This document shows positions 34,602-42,440 of a DNA stretch of 64,000 bases, one piece after another. Positions within the stretch are counted from its first letter, which is position 1; every line of letters begins with the position of its first letter. The position numbers were made by a program, and so were the translations under genes. The DNA comes from Actinoplanes sichuanensis (GTDB lineage Bacteria; Actinomycetota; Actinomycetes; Mycobacteriales; Micromonosporaceae), in contig NZ_AP028461.1 of assembly GCF_033097365.1 (NCBI RefSeq), positions 1,550,001 to 1,614,000 on the forward strand, in the 5' to 3' direction. The notes beneath the pieces were generated by a model, which did not search any database, was not told the origin of the DNA, and saw only the letters and a program-made list of their open reading frames with translations.

Positions 34602-35645
34602 GTGGTCGACGACACGGCGGTGCGTAGTGAGCGGGTCCTGCTGTGGGGTGTGCCGGCGGTCGCGCTGCTCACCGGCCTGGTGTGGATCCTCGGCCAGGGC
34701 CTGACGAGCGTGGCGCTGCTGCCCGATCAGGGCGCCGCCTGGTATGAGTGGAAGCTGCCCGAACCCACCGCGTGGACCCGGCTGTCGGCGTGGACCGGAT
34801 ACGCCGCCCACCAGATCGTGTCGTGGGGGCTGATCTACTACGCGCAGACCCGCTCGCGGCAGTGGACCCGTGGGCTCAAGACGGTCAACGTCGTCGCGAT
34901 CGGGGCCAACCTCGGGTTCATCGCCCTGCACGAGATCCAGACGCAGGTGTTCTACGACGGGCTCGCGCAGGACGTCTCGATCTTCAGCTCGCAGGGTTCG
35001 GTCGTACTCCTGCTGGTCGCCGTCCTGCTGATGGAGAACCGCCGCCGCGGCCTGATCGCCGGCAAGCCCGCGCCCATCCCCGCCGTCGTGGTCGATTTCG
35101 TCCGCCGGTATCACGGTTATCTGTTCAGTTGGGCGATCATCTACACGTTCTGGTACCACCCGATGGTCACCACGAGTGGGCACCTGATCGGGTTCTTCTA
35201 CATGTTCCTGCTGCTGTTGCAGAGCAGCCTGTTCTTCACCACCGCGCACACCAACCGCTGGTGGACGATCAGCCTCGAACTCATGGTCGCCGTGCACGGC
35301 ACCCTGGTCGCGGTGATGAACTCCGGGCCGGACGGCGCCTGGCCCCGATTCCTCTTCGGGTTCCTGGCCGTCTTCGTGATCACCCAGATGCACGGGCTCG
35401 GGCTCAGCGCCCGCACCCGCTGGCTGCTCCTGGTCGGCTGGCTGGCCGGCGCCTCCCTGGTCTACTGGAACCGCGGGCTCGCCAACCTGCACGAGCTTCT
35501 GCGGGTCCCGATGGCCGAATACCTCGTGCTCGGCGTCCTCGTCCTGCTGCTCTGGCCGATCGCGCTACTCGCTCGTGCCGTCACCGACCGGCGTGGGAAC
35601 GCTCCCGTCGCCACCAGTGAAAACGCCCGTCAAGACGCCATCTGA
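34602..35645 (+). CDS. Polytopic membrane protein, unknown function
   Basis: A 347-residue protein with roughly eight to nine hydrophobic segments (LLWGVPAVALLTGLVWIL, VVLLLVAVLLM, LIGFFYMFLLLLQSSLFF, FLFGFLAVFVITQMHGLGL and others). Conserved-looking polar residues lie in or near membranes (YHGYLFSWAIIYTFWYHPM). I do not recognise the family. GTG 34602 is the first plausible start; the open frame upstream reads through the repeat and is not protein-like. It is divergent from the second RTX gene. Confidence 0.75.
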   Translation: MVDDTAVRSERVLLWGVPAVALLTGLVWILGQGLTSVALLPDQGAAWYEWKLPEPTAWTRLSAWTGYAAHQIVSWGLIYYAQTRSRQWTRGLKTVNVVAIGANLGFIALHEIQTQVFYDGLAQDVSIFSSQGSVVLLLVAVLLMENRRRGLIAGKPAPIPAVVVDFVRRYHGYLFSWAIIYTFWYHPMVTTSGHLIGFFYMFLLLLQSSLFFTTAHTNRWWTISLELMVAVHGTLVAVMNSGPDGAWPRFLFGFLAVFVITQMHGLGLSARTRWLLLVGWLAGASLVYWNRGLANLHELLRVPMAEYLVLGVLVLLLWPIALLARAVTDRRGNAPVATSENARQDAI

Positions 35646-35712
35646 AAACGTGAACCGACGTGGCTGATGCCGCGTACCTGCTGGTGGGGGCGCCGACAGG
35701 ACGGAGTCGATC

Positions 35713-36381
35713 ATGTTTCCCACCAACACGCTCGAAACCACCCTTCTGCATGTACGCCGAGGGCAGTCACCACCGGAGGCGTTACTCTCCGCGCTCGCCG
35801 ACGAGCCGGTCTGGGTGCCGTTGCCGACGACCGGGCCGCTGCCGCTCACCACCATCAACGGGTCCTCCTACGTGACCGTCTACACCTCCGCCGAGCAACT
35901 CGCGCGGGCCGGTGCCGGTCATCGCCGTCAGATCCGACTCACCGGACGTCAGCTGGCCGAACGCATCCCCGCCGACCTGGGCTTCGCCGTCAACCCCGGC
36001 TCGGCCACCAGTGTTCCGGTCGCGGCCGTCAACATCGATCGGATTCGTGGCCACCGGGCGCCCGCCATCCTCCTCGGAAATCCGCATCCGGAGCCGTACC
36101 ACCTGCTCCAGGCCCTTGCCGGTGGTTTTCAGGCGGTGGCCGGAGTGCTGGAGGCCCGCCGGGCGCTGCGCCGCATCGACGACGGCCCGGAGACCCTGAT
36201 GATCGGCATCCGCCCCAACCGTCAGATCCCGACCTGGCCGCGCGAGATCCGGGCCGCGGTGGAACAGGCCGCCCGCCTCACCCCGGTGGCCCACGACATC
36301 GAGATAGTCCTGCTCGACGAGCAGTCCTCGGAGGCCACCTGGATGCTGAACCGGGCCGCCCCGTTCTACGCCCGCCGCTGA
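35713..36381 (+). CDS. SseB-family protein
   Basis: A 222-residue protein matching the SseB layout: a short helix, then an N-terminal domain (PVWVPLP, YVTVYTSAEQL) and a C-terminal part with ILLGNPHPEPYHLLQAL and an IEIVLLDE strand. SseB was named for altered serine sensitivity in E. coli; actinomycetes carry several, often near secretion loci, and their biochemistry is unclear. It is 67 bp downstream of the membrane-protein gene and may be co-transcribed. Confidence 0.8.
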   Translation: MFPTNTLETTLLHVRRGQSPPEALLSALADEPVWVPLPTTGPLPLTTINGSSYVTVYTSAEQLARAGAGHRRQIRLTGRQLAERIPADLGFAVNPGSATSVPVAAVNIDRIRGHRAPAILLGNPHPEPYHLLQALAGGFQAVAGVLEARRALRRIDDGPETLMIGIRPNRQIPTWPREIRAAVEQAARLTPVAHDIEIVLLDEQSSEATWMLNRAAPFYARR

Positions 36382-36530
36382 CGCCCGGTCACCGCGCCCC
36401 CTCGCGCGTCCGCTTCCTTCTCACGCACCCCCTCCGGCGATGATCTTCGATGCAGCCGTGCCGGATGCCGGTGTGGTGAAGGGCGCGCCATAGCCGGACG
36501 TGTGTTTCGGAGTTGCGAGGGCTGGGCTAG

Positions 36531-36565
36531 GCTGACCAGACGGTCAGCGGGCCGAAAAGGTTTTC
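36531..36565. promoter_or_regulatory. Operator-like repeats upstream of the LacI gene
   Basis: GCTGACC-AGAC-GGTCAGC (36531-36548) is a 7-bp inverted repeat directly after a TAGGCT -10-like hexamer. GAAAAGGTTTTC (36554-36565) has LacI-operator-like GAAAA/TTTTC arms. Both precede the TTG start at 36592 and could mediate autoregulation. The rest of the 36382-36591 gap shows nothing else. Confidence 0.45.
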
Positions 36566-36591
36566 AAGAACGGCATGCGGGAGAAGATTTC

Positions 36592-37593
36592 TTGTCAAGG
36601 GCCACTCTTCGCGACGTCGCCAAGCTCGCCGGTGTGTCGGTCGCGACCGCGTCCAAAGCGCTCAACGGGCAGCCGCAGGTCCGCGCCGAGACCCGGGAGC
36701 GTGTCATCCGCGCCGCCGAGCAGCTCTCCTTCTCGCCGAACACGCTCGCCCAGGGCCTGATCACCCAGCGCAGCGGCACGGTCGGGCTGCTGACGTCCGA
36801 CCTGGAGGGTCGTTTCTCGATCCCGATCCTGATGGGCGCCGAGGACGCGTTCGGATCCGATCAGACCTCGGTCTTCCTCTGCGACGCTCGTGGCGACACG
36901 ATCCGGGAGAAACACCACCTGCGCGCGTTGCTGTCCCGGCGGGTCGACGGGTTGATAGTGGTCGGTGCCCGGCCCGACACCCGCCCCTCCCTCGGCGACC
37001 TGCCCGTTCCGGTGGTCTATGCGTATGCGCCGTCCGACGACCCGGTCGACCTGTCGCTGATCACCGACAACACCGGTGGCGGCCGGACCGCCGTCGACCA
37101 CCTGATCCGATGTGGACGTCGCCGGATCGCCCACATCACCGGCGACCCCGGCTACAGCGCCGCCCAGGACCGGGCCCGTGGCGCCGTCGACCGGCTCACC
37201 GAGGAGGGGCTGACCCTGGCCGGTGGCGAGGTCTGGTTCGGCATGTGGTCCGAGGCGTGGGGCCGCGGCGCGACCCGCATGCTCCTCGACAGATGCCCCG
37301 ACGTCGACGCCATCTTCGCCGGCTCCGACGAGATCGCCCGCGGTGTCCTCGACGTCCTCCACGAGGAGCGCATCGACGTACCGTCCCGGGTCGCCGTGAT
37401 CGGTTTCGACAACTGGAGTGTCCTCGCCGTCAACTCCCGGCCGCCGCTGACCACCATCGACCTCAACCTGGAACACCTCGGCCGGATAGCGGCCCAGCGC
37501 CTCTCCGCGGCCATGGACGGCACCGCGGCCTCCGGGGTCGAAACCTTCCCGGTCCGCCTGATCACCCGCGAATCCACCGCACCGCTGCGCTGA
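36592..37593 (+). CDS. LacI-family transcriptional regulator
   Basis: A 333-residue regulator with the LacI helix-turn-helix at the very start (ATLRDVAKLAGVSVATASKALNG, then RVIRAAEQLSFSPN) and a periplasmic-binding-protein-like sugar domain (FAGSDEIARGVLDVL, VIGFDNW). TTG 36592 fits the family N-terminus and has GGGAGAAG upstream; longer frames add unrelated residues. A consensus-type LacI palindrome at 40372-40385 makes the DUF6807 gene a possible target. Confidence 0.93.
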   Translation: MSRATLRDVAKLAGVSVATASKALNGQPQVRAETRERVIRAAEQLSFSPNTLAQGLITQRSGTVGLLTSDLEGRFSIPILMGAEDAFGSDQTSVFLCDARGDTIREKHHLRALLSRRVDGLIVVGARPDTRPSLGDLPVPVVYAYAPSDDPVDLSLITDNTGGGRTAVDHLIRCGRRRIAHITGDPGYSAAQDRARGAVDRLTEEGLTLAGGEVWFGMWSEAWGRGATRMLLDRCPDVDAIFAGSDEIARGVLDVLHEERIDVPSRVAVIGFDNWSVLAVNSRPPLTTIDLNLEHLGRIAAQRLSAAMDGTAASGVETFPVRLITRESTAPLR

Positions 37594-37657
37594 CCGACCT
37601 GATGGTCGACCTCCGCACCGCCGTTTCGCCGCCGCCGGGCCGGATCCGGTGTCGGCG

Positions 37658-38500
37658 TCAGACGGTCGTGACGCGTAGGCCCAGGCGGCGGCCGAGATCG
37701 GAGCCGAGCTCCGGCGGCGGGCCGAGGCTGACCAGAGCCAGCCGCAGCACGTGCCGGATCGGGGTCGGGCCGAGTCGCTCGCCGGGCGTGACATACATCC
37801 GGGCCAGGCAGCGCGGCAGCACCGCCGGAATCCCGGCGACCCGGGCGAGACGCACGGCGGTCTCCGCGGTCGCCGCGGTCCGGGTCTGCGCGCCCATCGC
37901 GGCGAGCCGCCCGACGAGCAGATCAAGACCGAGATCAAAGGTGTACGCGACGAGCCGCCGCCCACGGTAGGGCCGTTTCCCGCGGTCCGCCCCGGCCACG
38001 CCTTCCGGGAACAGCACGGCGTAGTCGTCGCGCCCCAACGGTGTGGCGACCACCCCCGGCGGGAGTGTGACCTGCTCGGCGATGGCGACGACCGCCACGT
38101 CCAGCGAGCCCTCCGCCACCCACCCGATCAGCCGGTCACCGTGGTCGGCGACCTGAGCCACGTCACCCAGGGCCGGGAACAGCAACGGCGCCAGACTGGC
38201 GAAGGTGCCGACGGTGAGGGGCCGTTCCCGTACCGCCGCCCGGGTCTGCTCCACCAGGGACGCCAGGTGCCGCAGGATGTGCTCGGCCCGCGCGGCCATC
38301 TCCCGCCCGGCCCCGGTCGGCCGTGCCCCGGTCGGGTCGCGCACGAAGAGCCGTTCGCCGACGCGGCGTTCCAACGCGGCCAGCCGCTGACTGGCCGACG
38401 GCTGGCTGATCAGTAGTTCCCGGGCGGCCGCCCCCACCGATCCGAGCCGGGCGACCGCGCTGACCAGCCGCAGATCCTCGACCTCCGGCAATGAACCCAT
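37658..38500 (-). CDS. LysR-family transcriptional regulator
   Basis: A 280-residue LysR protein: N-terminal winged helix (LRLVSAVARLGSVGAAARELLISQPSASQRLAALERRVG) and a substrate-binding domain. It is divergent from the MFS transporter gene with 73 bp between, so it likely controls that exporter. Confidence 0.92.
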   Translation of the reverse strand: MGSLPEVEDLRLVSAVARLGSVGAAARELLISQPSASQRLAALERRVGERLFVRDPTGARPTGAGREMAARAEHILRHLASLVEQTRAAVRERPLTVGTFASLAPLLFPALGDVAQVADHGDRLIGWVAEGSLDVAVVAIAEQVTLPPGVVATPLGRDDYAVLFPEGVAGADRGKRPYRGRRLVAYTFDLGLDLLVGRLAAMGAQTRTAATAETAVRLARVAGIPAVLPRCLARMYVTPGERLGPTPIRHVLRLALVSLGPPPELGSDLGRRLGLRVTTV

Positions 38501-38573
38501 AGCCCCAGCCTATGACCACCACCAGCGTCCGGCCGGCTACCCGCCACCGCCGTCACCCGACACGCTCGGTCAT

Positions 38574-40028
38574 GTGCTGAAGACGACGGCGAAACGAGAC
38601 CTGGGTGCGCTGCTCGCGGCCACCTTCCTGAGCTGGATGGGGCAACGGATCACCGCGATCGCCCTCCCGCTGGTGGCGCTCGCGCAGACCGGCGACGTGT
38701 GGACCACCGGGCTGGTCGCCGGTGCGGCCGGGCTTCCGCTGCTCACCTCCGGCTGGTGGGCCGGCGGCCTGCGGCACCGGATCTCCGACGGCGGGGCCCT
38801 CGCCGTGGTCCAGGTCGGCCAGGCGCTGGGGCTGCTCATCGTGCCGGTAGCCGCGCTGTTCGGGGCGATTTCAGCCGTACATCTGGGGCTCTGTGGTCTT
38901 CTGTCGGGAGCGGCCGCGGCCCTGGCCGGGCCCGCCCGGCAGGCGCTCACCGCCGACGTCGCCGATCGTCTCGGGCCGGGTGCCGCCGCCCGCGCGCTCG
39001 CCTGGCAGGATCTCGCGCATCGGGCCAGTATGGTCCTGGCGCCGCCGCTGGCGGCCGCCGCGGTCGCGGCGACCGGCCCGGTCCCGCTGCTGTGGTGCGA
39101 GGCCGCCGGTCTGACGATCGCCGCCGTGATCACCTTGCCGGTGCGTCCGTCGCGGCGACCCCGCAAGACCGATGCGCCGGTACGGATCCGCGCGGTTCTG
39201 CGCCGGCACCGGGAATTGCGGCGGGTCTTCGTGATGAGCGGCGTGGGCGGCGCGGTCTGGTTCGCGTTCGTGCTCGGTCTGGCGGTGCTCGGTGCCCAGA
39301 CCGGCCGTCCGGGGGTGCTGATCGCCGCGGGCATGGCCGGCTACGGGTTGGGTTCGGTGGCCGGCGCCGTCGCCGCACCCGTCCTGTCCACGCGGTTGCC
39401 GCCGGTGCGCACCGCGGCGTTCAGCTGGATCGTTCTCGGTCTGGCGTTCGTGGCGATCGCCGCCGTGGACGGTTCCCCGGTGCTGATCGCGGTCCTCGCC
39501 GCAGCCGGTGGACTGGCCATGCCGATCGGCATAGCGGTCGTGAACGCCCTGATCAGTTTCCGCACCACCGGCCCGGAACGGCAGGCCGCGTTCGCCGCCG
39601 AGAGCATCGTCCACGACGGCGCCGCCACGCTGGGCATGCTGGCCGGCGGCGCGGTGATCGGTGCCGCCGGTGCCCGGCCGACCCTGGTGGTGGCCGGCCT
39701 CCTGCAGATCGGCGTGGCCCTGGCGCTGGGCGGATGGTTCCCGCACCGGCCGCGGCGGTCAGACGAGGGCGGCCTCGGTGGTCGGGGACAGAATGCCGGG
39801 CCACGCCGGTCAGACGAGGGCGGTCTCGGTGGTCGGGGACAGAATGCCGGGCCACGCCGGTCAGACGAGGGCGGTCTCGGTGGTCGGGGACAGAATGCCG
39901 GGCCACGCCGGTCAGACGACGGCGGTCTCGGTGGTCGGGGACAGGATGCCGGCCACGCCGGCCGCCCGCAGTGTCTGCAGGACGTTGGCCTGCGGGTCGC
40001 GCACGGTGAAGGAACGGCCGTGCCGTAA
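38574..40028 (+). CDS. MFS transporter with repeat-extended C-terminus
   Basis: A 484-residue protein starting at GTG 38574. The first 390 residues look like a 12-helix major facilitator exporter (FLSWMGQRITAIALPLVALA, then GGLRHRISDGGAL at the loop 2-3 position). The hydrophobic part ends at ALALGGWFPHRPRR; after it come four glycine-rich copies of a 17-residue unit (RRSDEGGLGGRGQNAG) encoded by the 51-bp tandem array at 39759-39961, and the frame then reads antisense through the STAS gene. The natural stop was probably lost when the array formed. Confidence 0.85.
   Translation: MLKTTAKRDLGALLAATFLSWMGQRITAIALPLVALAQTGDVWTTGLVAGAAGLPLLTSGWWAGGLRHRISDGGALAVVQVGQALGLLIVPVAALFGAISAVHLGLCGLLSGAAAALAGPARQALTADVADRLGPGAAARALAWQDLAHRASMVLAPPLAAAAVAATGPVPLLWCEAAGLTIAAVITLPVRPSRRPRKTDAPVRIRAVLRRHRELRRVFVMSGVGGAVWFAFVLGLAVLGAQTGRPGVLIAAGMAGYGLGSVAGAVAAPVLSTRLPPVRTAAFSWIVLGLAFVAIAAVDGSPVLIAVLAAAGGLAMPIGIAVVNALISFRTTGPERQAAFAAESIVHDGAATLGMLAGGAVIGAAGARPTLVVAGLLQIGVALALGGWFPHRPRRSDEGGLGGRGQNAGPRRSDEGGLGGRGQNAGPRRSDEGGLGGRGQNAGPRRSDDGGLGGRGQDAGHAGRPQCLQDVGLRVAHGEGTAVP
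39759..39961. repeat. 51-bp tandem repeats derived from the STAS gene 3' end
   Basis: Three 51-bp copies (39759-39809, 39810-39860, 39861-39911) abut the genuine 3' end of the STAS gene (39912-39961, 50 bp, slightly diverged). Each copy contains the STAS stop codon complement TCAGACGA and the last 16 codons. The three extra copies are nearly identical to each other, so the expansion looks recent. They are read in frame by the convergent MFS gene. Confidence 0.9.
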
Positions 40029-40250
40029 CGCCACCTGACGCCCGGTGAGCAGGCTGCGCATGCCGGCCGCGCCGAGGAACGGCACCGCGGCGAGGTCGAC
40101 CACCAGGTGACGGACCCCCTCCTGCTCGGCCGCGTTGATCAGGATCAGACTGAGTGCCTCACTGACGTCGTGATCGAGCTCGCCACCGACCTCGAGCCGT
40201 ACCCCGCCGTCGCCGTCGTCGTGCTTGCACACCGTGAACGGGCCGGTCAT
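39912..40250 (-). CDS. STAS-domain anti-sigma factor antagonist
   Basis: A 112-residue single STAS domain (VRLEVGGELDHDVSEALSLIL; HLVVDLAAVPFLGAAGMRSLL). The serine normally phosphorylated in SpoIIAA-like proteins (DxSxxxS/T) is replaced: the loop reads DLAAVPFLGAAG, so classical switch phosphorylation looks unlikely. No anti-sigma kinase gene is adjacent. Its last 51 bp have been triplicated downstream. Confidence 0.85.
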   Translation of the reverse strand: MTGPFTVCKHDDGDGGVRLEVGGELDHDVSEALSLILINAAEQEGVRHLVVDLAAVPFLGAAGMRSLLTGRQVALRHGRSFTVRDPQANVLQTLRAAGVAGILSPTTETAVV

Positions 40251-40371
40251 CTCACTTCCCTCCGTCGAAGCCCCGATTCTCCGGCACCGGCGGCGGGTTG
40301 CGGGGCCAGATCACTCCGATGGCGGAAACTTCCACCGCTTGCCCGTCCCCGGTCGAGGCCACTAGGCTGCC

Positions 40372-40385
40372 GGAAAGCGCTTTCC
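40372..40385. promoter_or_regulatory. LacI-type operator palindrome
   Basis: GGAAAGCGCTTTCC is a perfect 14-bp palindrome with the central CG and AAGCGCTT core typical of LacI/GalR-family sites. It lies 4 bp after a TAGGCT -10-like hexamer and 18 bp before the DUF6807 gene start, where a bound repressor would block transcription. Confidence 0.7.
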
Positions 40386-40403
40386 TGCCGGTAAGGGGTA
40401 CGG

Positions 40404-41201
40404 ATGACCGAGCTGCACGTCGACGGCACCCGGGTGGCCACCTATGTGGACGCCCCCGAACTCGACATCCGTCTCGCGCCCCGTCCCTACCTGCACCCGG
40501 TCCGCACGCTGGGCGGCACCGTCGTCACCGGCGAGCTCCCGCAGGACCACCCGTGGCACCTCGGGGTCTCGGTCACCATGCAGGACGTCGACGGTGTCAA
40601 CGTCTGGGGCGGCCGCACCTACGTGCGCGACCAAGGCTACATCTGGCGCGACGACCACGGGCGGGTCCTCTCCGACGGGCGTACGCCGCTGCCCGGCGGC
40701 TTCACCGAAGACCTGCGGTGGGTCGACGCGGGCGGCGGGCTTCTGCTGAGAGAGCGGCGTTCGGTCACGGCCCGTCCGGCGGCGCGAGGTTGGCGGCTCT
40801 TCTTTCGGTACGAACTGAGCGCCCCCGCCCAGTCGGAGGTGACGATCGGCAGCCCGGCCACGAACGGGCGAACCGGGGGAGCGGGCTACGGCGGCTTCTT
40901 CTGGCGCGCCGGCGAGGGTTCGGCGGTCACGTTCACACCGTCCGGCTCCGAACCGCACGGTTCCACCGACCCGTGGCTGGCACTGTCCGTCGAGGACGCG
41001 TACACCCTGGTCTTCACCGGCCTGGACGGCGACGACCGCTGGTTCGCCCGCACCGAACCGGGAGACTACAACGGTGTCTGCGCCGCCCTGGCCTGGGCGG
41101 ACCCGCTGACCATCAAGCCGGGCGTCCCGTTGAGCCGGGAGATCACCGTCCTGGTCGCCGACGGCCACCTGACCCGCGACGAGGTCGCCGCCATCGTGTG
41201 A
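40404..41201 (+). CDS. DUF6807 (PmoA-like) family protein
   Basis: A 265-residue protein with the family pattern: RPYLHPVRTLGGTVVTGELPQDHPWHLGVSVTM near the N-terminus, VNVWGGRTYV, and a C-terminal DRWFARTEPGDYNGVCAALAW. Relatives are annotated as methane-oxygenase PmoA, but they occur in sugar-use loci of actinomycetes and the activity is unproven. A LacI-type operator precedes it, so sugar-responsive control is likely. Confidence 0.82.
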   Translation: MTELHVDGTRVATYVDAPELDIRLAPRPYLHPVRTLGGTVVTGELPQDHPWHLGVSVTMQDVDGVNVWGGRTYVRDQGYIWRDDHGRVLSDGRTPLPGGFTEDLRWVDAGGGLLLRERRSVTARPAARGWRLFFRYELSAPAQSEVTIGSPATNGRTGGAGYGGFFWRAGEGSAVTFTPSGSEPHGSTDPWLALSVEDAYTLVFTGLDGDDRWFARTEPGDYNGVCAALAWADPLTIKPGVPLSREITVLVADGHLTRDEVAAIV

Positions 41202-41205
41202 CGCC

Positions 41206-41715
41206 TCACGACTCCCGGACGCGGGCCGCTTCGGTCTCGTAGGCGGTGGTCAGTTCGTCGAGGACCGACGGGGTGCCGGGTGGGCGGGGCAGGCCCAGGT
41301 GCAGTTCCCGTAGCTCGTCCATGAAACGGGACCACATCGGCGGGCCGCCGCGCTCCAGCAGCTCGGCCCGGATCGACAGCTCGGGTGACGCCGGGAGGTG
41401 GCGGCGGCCCCAGGCGCCCAGGTGGGCGAGGACCGGGACCAGCTGGATCGACGGCTCGGTCAGGCTCAGCCGGAGCCGCTGCTTGTGCCCCGGATCGGGC
41501 GCCGAGGTGATCATGCCGAGCCGGGTCAGCCGGTGCAGGCGGTCGGCCAGGATGTTCGTGGCGATGCCCTCCTCGGAGCCGGTGAGCAGCGCCCGGAAGT
41601 GCCGGCGGTCGCCGAACATCATGTCCCTGATGATCAGCAGCGACCATCTGTCGCCCAGCACCTCCAGGGTGAGGTTGATCGGGCATCCGGACCGGTGCTC
41701 TTCGGTGTCTGGCAT
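41206..41715 (-). CDS. HxlR-family transcriptional regulator
   Basis: A 169-residue winged-helix regulator with the N-terminal redox-type Cys and family block (CPINLTLEVLGDRWSLLIIRDMMFGDRRHFRALLTGSEEGIATNILADRLHRLTRLGMI). It is divergent from the DHFR-like reductase gene at 41794 with inverted repeats between, so it probably represses that gene. Confidence 0.9.
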   Translation of the reverse strand: MPDTEEHRSGCPINLTLEVLGDRWSLLIIRDMMFGDRRHFRALLTGSEEGIATNILADRLHRLTRLGMITSAPDPGHKQRLRLSLTEPSIQLVPVLAHLGAWGRRHLPASPELSIRAELLERGGPPMWSRFMDELRELHLGLPRPPGTPSVLDELTTAYETEAARVRES

Positions 41716-41731
41716 GAGTTCCTCGTTCCTC

Positions 41732-41780
41732 GCAAACCGATTGCAGCCTACTATCGGTTGTTGTCCGCAACCGGTTTGGT
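41732..41780. promoter_or_regulatory. HxlR operator candidates
   Basis: CAAACCGAT (41733-41741) and ATCGGTTG (41753-41760) form an inverted repeat with one bulged base, and AACCGGTT (41769-41776) adds a palindromic third half-site pair. All lie in the 78-bp gap between the HxlR and reductase genes. Confidence 0.5.
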
Positions 41781-41793
41781 CGAGAGGAACCTC

Positions 41794-42390
41794 ATGGCCT
41801 TCGTCACCGCCTCCATCTCCGTGTCGGCCGACGGCTTCGTCGCCGGTGTGAACCTCAGTGCCGAGAAACCGTTCGGCGACGGCCCGGTCGACGAACTGCA
41901 CCGCTGGATGTTCGAGACGCCCGAGGAGAACCGGGCGGAGCTCGACGAGATCGTCGCCGCCGACGCGTTCATCATGGGCCGCAACATGTTCGGCCCGATC
42001 CGCGGCGAATGGGACATGAGCTGGCAGGGCTGGTGGGGCGACGAACCGCCGTACCACAAGCCGGTCTTCGTCCTCACCCACCACGCCCGCGAGGACCTGC
42101 CGATGGCCGGCGGCACCACCTTCCACTTCGTCACCGGCGGCATCCACGAGGCGTTCGACCAGGCCCGCAAGGCCACCGGCGACGGCCACATCGCGATCGC
42201 CGGTGGCGCCGCGACCGTCAACCAGTTCCTCGCCGCCGGACTGATCGACCAGCTCAGCCTCCAGATCACGCCGGTCGTCCTCGGCGCCGGGCAGCGGCTC
42301 TTCGACGGTGTGCCCGTGCTGAAACTGGAGCAGATCGGCTCCCGCTCGGCGTCGCTGACCACACACATCAAATACCGCGTGGTTCGCTGA
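41794..42390 (+). CDS. RibD/dihydrofolate-reductase-like domain protein
   Basis: A 198-residue protein with the RibD C-terminal/DHFR-like fold: ISVSADGFVAG at the N-terminus, FIMGRNMFGPI, GGAATVNQFLAAGLIDQL and LQITPVVLGAGQRLFDG. It is an NADPH-dependent reductase of unknown substrate, common beside HxlR genes. ATG 41794 has GAGAGG upstream. Confidence 0.88.
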   Translation: MAFVTASISVSADGFVAGVNLSAEKPFGDGPVDELHRWMFETPEENRAELDEIVAADAFIMGRNMFGPIRGEWDMSWQGWWGDEPPYHKPVFVLTHHAREDLPMAGGTTFHFVTGGIHEAFDQARKATGDGHIAIAGGAATVNQFLAAGLIDQLSLQITPVVLGAGQRLFDGVPVLKLEQIGSRSASLTTHIKYRVVR

Positions 42391-42440
42391 CCGCACCCTG
42401 GTGCGGCGCCGCCCGCCGCGATGCGCGAAGCTCGACGGCT

